From: Psilocybe azurescens
Taxonomy: Eukaryota; Basidiomycota; Agaricomycetes; Agaricales; Agrocybaceae
Length of the DNA: 64,000 nt
NCBI GenBank assembly: GCA_023853785.1
Contig: JAJIRX010000489.1
Coordinates: forward strand, 310,001 to 374,000
Direction: 5' to 3'
Of this stretch, positions 59,034 through 64,000 are shown piece after piece (position 1 is the first letter of the stretch; the number at the start of each line of letters is the position of its first letter). Below the pieces are notes generated by a model. That model made no database searches. It saw nothing but the letters and a program-made list of their open reading frames with translations, and was not told the DNA's origin. Made by a program: the position numbers and the translations under genes.

Positions 59034-59230
59034 TGTAGCGGTCTGGGTTTCCCGCTATCATATTAAGTCCATGGCCGCCCCCAGGAAACATGTACTGGAG
59101 TAACGGGTGTGACGATCTGAGAGTTGTAACGTCGAAGCCTGACTTGGTTCAGACTTATCTCGGGACAGATAGTCCAACGGTTGTGCCGTGTGCAATTCCG
59201 GCATGTTCCATTTTAGGCAGAAACGTTACA
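59034..59230. repeat. TRIM left LTR
   Basis: 197 bp, TG...CA ends, near-identical to 59316-59512. Confidence 0.9.
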
Positions 59231-59315
59231 TTTGGTGGAACAAGAGCGAATGCGTTCGAACCACGGCAAACGAGAATGTTTGTGATTGACCCATGCCTCA
59301 ATCAGGATGGGGGTA

Positions 59316-59512
59316 TGTAGCGGTCTGGGTTTCCTGCTATCATATTAAGTCCATGGCCGCCCCCAGGAAACATGTACTGGAGTAACGGGTGTGACGATCT
59401 GAGAGTTGTAACGTCGAAGCCTGACTTGGTTCAGACTTATCTCGGGACAGATAGTCCAACGGTTGTGCCATGTGCAATTCCGGCATGTTCCATTTTAGGC
59501 AGAAACGTTACA
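59316..59512. repeat. TRIM right LTR
   Basis: 197 bp, TG...CA ends. Preceded by the purine-rich tract AGGATGGGGG, as expected for a 3' LTR on the plus strand. Confidence 0.9.
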
Positions 59513-59517
59513 GCGAT

Positions 59518-60995
59518 GTACATGGTGACTTGTGTAATGGTTTTTAACTTGTAAAGTTCACTGTTTGCTTGTCGATTGTCATCCCAATACACGGCCTTTA
59601 ATCTTGCTATACACCAGCTCTATACCTCCGTCTTCGCTCCTCTGTAGGGTTGGGACAGTATCCGCGGTCATCACCAAAGTTGCATTAAAGTACCGCACCT
59701 AACGCGTCGTCAGCAAGGGGTTGGCAAAGGTTCATTTGGTCCAATAGCAGGAGGGGACAAGAGAAGCAGCCATGCTTGAGAATGATGTTTGGGAAAGAAG
59801 AGAAAGAACTCAGAGAGTGAAATAACTGACCATCTGCCCAAGAAGGAACCCGACCATGGAGGACACCACACGACGGTTTGGAGAGCTTATCGGGGCAAGA
59901 AGCCATAGTGCCAGCGAGAGAGTTTAGACAGCATATTTGAGCTACCGCAAGAATGATAGTTTTGTACGGATATCACACGAAGTGTCTTCATGGTTCATAT
60001 TCGCTCCAGATTTTCGGAAGCCTCAATCCTATTGACTTGATACATTTGTCGCTGAACAAGCAAGAGCATGCGTTCGTTTATTCAGCTCTGGTGTTTGATA
60101 AGAAATGTCATGTAAGTGCCTGTCCTCGTACGGTTTCCTATTGCTTATTGTTTCCTAGTTCTGCCCTAAAGCCCAAAGGACAGAATCTGAATCTGTTGCA
60201 CTCTCTCTCTTCTTATTTTTGCCTATAATTAAACGCCGGTCCGGCGAGTAGTAATAAACTAGGTATCATGCGTCAATCATGTCTAATTGTCATCGCTTGG
60301 CTTCGTTTGGTCTGTGAACTCTATTTTGAATCTTTTGATCCTTCAAACCTTCACCACCGACCGCGTCAAGTCCGACATCAACGCCGCCGCATCAGATTAG
60401 ACCACTGTCAAAACAAGTTCGACGCTATGAAACCCAGCAGTTTCTAACCAATGGGATCCAAATGGCTATGTTATCTTCTGCGTTGGAACTGTAATGGACT
60501 GGTGCACTGAAATCTATAAACATGGACATGGGGACAAAAAGGCAAAAAAACCAGCCTCGATTCAAACTCGACTCAAATTTCAACGCACGTCGAGTCCGAT
60601 TGTCTGATAATAAATGCTATGTAACGCTAGCGTAATTCATCAGGTTTAGATGGAATATAGGGCTCTCAATCATGACCTCTATGCGATACATCCATTTGGA
60701 TGGTTTCCTATGTTTTTCTGCCGTCGTCGAGATTGATGGTGCTCCTTAGTTGTACTTGACTACAAACTCAATGGCTATGTTCTCATTACGGCGCCAGTTC
60801 GCCGTATACGGTCGGAATGGATTACGAAAACACCAGAAATGGTCTGCGAGTACGTACTGCACCAGGGGCCAGATCACCGGATTCTCCGTTTCCCTCGCTT
60901 TAATCAAACACATATGGCCCGCATACAGCACACTCTGTTTTCATTCTTGTTTCCCTTCACAACACGCTCTCTTTTACTCGTTTTTGACAATCGCA
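59518..60995. other. Gene-poor stretch between the transposon island and the GH79 gene
   Basis: 59518-59530 is the right target duplication of the LINE. A minus-strand ORF 59906-59685 (MASCPDKLSKPSCGVLHGRV) could be a small gene; a 56-nt intron (GTCAGT...CAAG) is possible inside it, but no family is recognised. 60260-60990 shows nothing clear beyond the promoter of the next gene. Confidence 0.35.
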
Positions 60996-63256
60996 ATGCT
61001 AGATCCTGTCGTTCTTTTTACCCTCTTGATACTGCCTCTTCGTGCCATCGCTGCTGATGTGATCCCAGTCACAGTCCCTTCTACTCCTTCCTCGACCCAC
61101 GCAGTGCAGTCAAATTTCCTTGGAATCAGCTTTGAACTTAGCTTCGTCAACGAGTATTGTGAGCCTCTTGAATCACAGCTTTGAAGGAGAGCTTGATGTT
61201 TACTGCAATATAGTTGGAGATGACACATCCACCATCCCCCCTACGTTTGAGAGTTACCTTACCGCCCTGCGTTCCCGGACGGGCAACCAACCTCTACGCC
61301 TGCGAATTGGGGGCAATTCCATGGACGACTCCGTTTATGTGCCAACACAGACGACTCCCATGATTCAAGCGATTCCAGGTGCTCATGCGGATGATCAGCC
61401 TGTTAACTTTGGCCCAGTTCTTTGGGACGTCTTGGACAAGGTCGCTTCCAATGTTGGAGGGGCTAGCTACCTGATTGGTTGTACCTTTTCGCTTGCTATC
61501 TTTATTCGGAACTTTCCTCTAACTCGGCCAACGGATTCTCTAGGTCTGACTCTGCGAGATCCCAACAGTACCAATGTCCCAATTTTAGCTGGTATGCAAT
61601 GTGGACCTGACAAACCTGAGAGTTGTGGTGATTAACCATTTTTTTGTTACGCCTAGGCGCCATTGCCGACAAACTGGGTGATAATTTGGATGGGCTTTTG
61701 CTGGGAAATGTACGCTTGAATTCAGCCCTTCTGTTCTTTTGACAGCATCTGACGTGGTTTGAAGGAGCCAGACTTATACACGGCTCACGGCTACCGACCC
61801 AACATCAAAAACTACACGACTGCTTTATATATAGATGTGAGAATTGCCTCATTTTATAACCAAATCTAGGCGCTTAACGATTAAATAAATTTTGTTCGTC
61901 GCAGGAATTCAAAACGGCTGCCGACCGCCTCACGAACACATCAGATGGCAATGTCCTGGATAAGCATGAATTAGTTGGACCAACTATATGTTGTGCATGG
62001 GTAAGCTTTCAAATTGTTTTAATCATGCTATAAATACCGTTCATCTTGGCTTCTTAGAACCTGGATGCACTTCTGGATGATGGGTATACATCGTCTTTTG
62101 GCAGCCTCCTTAAATATATCTCGTCAGTCCCCTCTATCCGTCCGCATGGCCCGAATTCCGACCTAGCTGACTGAACCTAATCTACCAGCCTTCAGCACTA
62201 CCCTCAGAACAACTGCAACCCTGGAGTATTCGATTTCCAGCTACCCTACTATGTACAACATGCGAACGGTCAGATATCCAACATTCCTGCTTCTGATTAT
62301 TTACTGACTTTTTATCCTAATGTACTCAGTTGTAACCCTCGGAGCTTGGCAGGCCTCCGGAATCAACAAGATTCTATCCAATCCCAATAGCCAACCTCTG
62401 ATCCTGTCCGAATTCAACTCAGCTGCATGTGGCGGGATTGCCGGCATCTCAGACACTTTCGCTGTGGGGTCTTTGTGGACTATAGATTATTCGCTTCAGC
62501 TGGCATCGGTTGGCTACTCAGCTGCCTACATACATACTCGCGAAAGAGGCGTCACATATAACCTCTTCACTCCTCCCGATGGCCCGAACGGTGGCCCTGG
62601 CGCATGGACAACCAATCCACCTTATTATGGTCTGCTTGTCACTGCAGAGGCTCTTCGCTCTGAGAATGGTAGCATCGTGGTCGATCTCGATATCAGCGGC
62701 TCAAAATCGAGTACAAACGTCGCAGTCAGTGGTTATGCTGTATACGACGCCATTAGCAAGAATGTTCAACAACTGGTATTTTTCAACTACGCCAATGTTT
62801 CCTCTTCGGCTGGTTCCTCGCAATCGTTCTCCGTCCCTTCAGGGACCTTTGCCAAAGGGGGAGGGCAATGTACAAGTCAAGTACCTCGTGGGAGCGAGCA
62901 TGACAGAAAAGGTGAATATTGGGTGGGGCGGCCAGACCCTGGCGACGGCAGGCGACGGCAACTTGGTCTCTGCGAACTCGACTTGGGTGGTGCCCAATGC
63001 CAACGTCGATTGCTCAAACGGTTGTACAATCAACGTCCCCGCTCCGGGTATGGCGGTTGTCTTTGCTGCGGTACCTACGAAAAGTAATGCAAATAGCACC
63101 GCAAACGGTGGGACTACTGGTAATAATTCTTCAGGAGCAGTCAAGCCTACCGGTGGCCAGACTCGTCTCGCCTTTGACTATACGAATGCTTTGTCGCTTA
63201 TCATAGTCACTGTCTTAGCCATCACAGTTGCAGACAGTTTTGGTAGCTTATTCTGA
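60996..63256 (+). CDS. Secreted glycoside hydrolase family 79 (beta-glucuronidase-like); apparent 1-nt insertion
   Basis: GH79 enzymes cleave glucuronic-acid-containing glycans, such as 4-O-methyl-glucuronides of arabinogalactan or proteoglycans. The signal peptide MLDPVVLFTLLILPLRAIAA is followed by NFLGISFELSFVNEY and LRLRIGGNSMDDSVYV. The acid/base region is GLLLGNEPDLYTAHGY (Asn-Glu-Pro), then FQHYPQ-type QHYPQNNCNPGVF, and the nucleophile region PLILSEFNSAACGGI. The C-terminal beta domain (VSGYAVYDAISKNVQQLVFF) leads to a Ser/Thr/Asn-rich stretch and a terminal hydrophobic segment (ALSLIIVTVLAITVA), suggesting a GPI or membrane anchor. About nine exons. The G5 run at 62867-62871 has one G too many; removing it restores EGNVQVKYLVGASMTEKV. 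Exact substrate unknown. Confidence 0.87.
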
Positions 63257-63746
63257 TTTTTTAGTGCAATCGACCCGGACGTTAGGTTTCGCGATGTAGT
63301 ATCTATTGACATTTATACGGACAGCTAGATGTATGTAAAGGTGTTACATATAATGTTGGTGTAATCAATCTGGTGGCATTTATTGAATAGATCTGAGGCG
63401 GACGAGCTGTAGGATCCTGTCATGACACATGCTGCCAAGACGCACAGTAAATTAACAAACCCTGATTGGAGTCCGACATGGGCGCAGTAGATCACAATAG
63501 CCAGGAAGACCTTTTCTACTTGTCAGATGACGCAGTGAATAGCATGAATCTGGTTTACTTACTCGAAAATACCGTGTTTTAACGCGTCAGGTTATGATCG
63601 CGAGCTGTGACATACCATGTGATGAGACACAGCGCGAATAATGACGTGACGGTGATCGCGTATTGCTCCGTACTGTTCTTCAAAAACGGAACTTGAACCA
63701 CTTTTTCAATTTCTTCAGACCCATTAACATAGCATTCAAACTACTG
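63257..63746. other. Intergenic between GH79 and the last gene
   Basis: No ORF, RNA gene or repeat recognised. The final 100 bp contain CT-rich sequence before the ATG at 63747. Confidence 0.45.
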
Positions 63747-64000
63747 ATGTCTCGTCGCTCTTCACGTCAGGCGGCCGTGTCAGCTAAACTTGCAAATATC
63801 AGCGGGCCGGTAATTGACCTTGCCTTGTCGGACACGCCTTCGGAGGATGGAGAATTTGAGGACGCAGTAAAGACGGAAGAGGACCAAGAGGATGAGCCAG
63901 TCAGTCAAAAGAACAGAGGTATAAAGCGGAAGCGGGCTAAGAGGATGGTCCAAGCCGTTGCCCAACCCTCGGCAAAGAAAGCTCGAGGGAAACGAGGGAG
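63747..64000 (+). CDS. N-terminus of a probable F-box protein, cut by the window edge
   Basis: An ATG at 63747 opens an uninterrupted frame to the window end: [19 protein letters not shown], an acidic stretch ([19 protein letters not shown]), then a basic, Lys/Arg-rich region ending KKARGKRG. Many Agaricomycete F-box proteins have this exact layout (Arg/Ser start, acidic patch, basic linker) immediately before the F-box, but the F-box itself lies beyond the window. The assignment is inference. Confidence 0.4.
   Translation, partial: MSRRSSRQAAVSAKLANISGPVIDLALSDTPSEDGEFEDAVKTEEDQEDEPVSQKNRGIKRKRAKRMVQAVAQPSAKKARGKRG

Larger units (their letters stand above)
59034..59512. mobile_element. 479-bp TRIM-like LTR element with 5-bp target duplication
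   Basis: Two 197-bp direct repeats (59034-59230 and 59316-59512), each starting TGTAG and ending TTACA, enclose only 85 bp. The inner segment begins TTTGGTGGAACAAG (TGG near the LTR edge, PBS-like) and ends with the purine tract AGGATGGGGG just before the second LTR. GCGAT flanks both sides (59029-59033 and 59513-59517). The two LTRs differ at about two sites, both CG to TG/CA. No coding capacity. It sits at the 5' extremity of the LINE. Confidence 0.9.
52566..59517 (-). mobile_element. Full-length Tad1-like non-LTR retrotransposon (LINE)
   Basis: Read on the minus strand from about 59517 to a terminal poly-A (poly-T at 52565-52576 on the plus strand). It carries gag-like ORF1, CCHC knuckles, APE endonuclease, reverse transcriptase and RNase H, the domain set of the fungal Tad1 clade. 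It is flanked by GTACATGGTGACT at 52553-52565 and 59518-59530, a 13-bp target duplication (14 bp if the first T of the tail is counted). The size without the nested LTR element is about 6.5 kb, so it appears full-length and fairly recent, despite many frame breaks. Confidence 0.9.

Noticed and set aside
59231..59265. TRIM interior segment GCGTTCGAACC as a tRNA T arm
   Set aside because: It resembles a B box, but neither strand gives a foldable T stem plus acceptor; only the TGG near the LTR edge was used as PBS-like evidence.
59090..59554. Two identical plus-strand ORFs starting MYWSNGCDDL
   Set aside because: They are the two LTRs of the TRIM element read in one frame, not genes.

Overview
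This 64 kb window is nuclear DNA of a filamentous basidiomycete, most likely an Agaricomycete. The evidence is many short introns (about 45-60 nt, GT...AG, CTAAC-like branch sites), densely packed genes on both strands, basidiomycete-style families (Yck-type casein kinase, Pif1-Helitrons, a Tad1-like LINE, a JmjC protein with zinc cluster, a GH79 glycosidase) and a eukaryotic tRNA-Phe. No species can be named from sequence alone.

Layout. 0-5.9 kb is a housekeeping block: mitochondrial uS13 (-), an XAP5/FAM50 splicing-related protein (+), tRNA-Phe (-), V-ATPase subunit D (+), ribosomal protein uL24/RPL26 (-) and an FRG1 homologue (+). 6.1-10.7 kb holds two tandem paralogues of a family I do not recognise. 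11.6-26.5 kb is all minus strand: Ran GTPase, a plasma-membrane type casein kinase 1, a flavin monooxygenase with a C-terminal membrane anchor, the GID4 substrate receptor of the GID/CTLH ubiquitin ligase, and a 14-helix DHA2 drug/H+ antiporter. 28.2-34.3 kb is one large JmjC oxygenase with a Cys cluster and a very long Pro/Gln-rich tail. It is divergent from a meiotic Zip3/HEI10-like RING protein (35.1-36.9 kb), followed by a LEA-2 type membrane protein (37.3-38.9 kb).

39.2-59.5 kb is a transposon island around a single host gene for a membrane glycoprotein (50.6-52.2 kb). It contains two head-to-tail Helitrons (39230-47476), a 402-bp TA-flanked MITE, a 494-bp hAT-like MITE with a perfect 8-bp target duplication, and a full-length LINE with a 13-bp target duplication. 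A 479-bp TRIM-like LTR element with a 5-bp duplication sits at the very 5' end of that LINE. Host genes resume with a secreted GH79 glycosidase (61-63.3 kb) and the N-terminus of a probable F-box protein at the right edge.

A cross-cutting observation: most conserved genes here need one single-base correction, usually inside a homopolymer, to read through. At exactly that correction the exon lengths sum to whole codons and the family's conserved sequence resumes. This looks like residual sequencing/assembly error, and gene models from this contig should be read with that in mind. The genes do not form an operon or an obvious metabolic cluster. The main novelties are the unrecognised tandem gene pair and the nested architecture of the transposon island.
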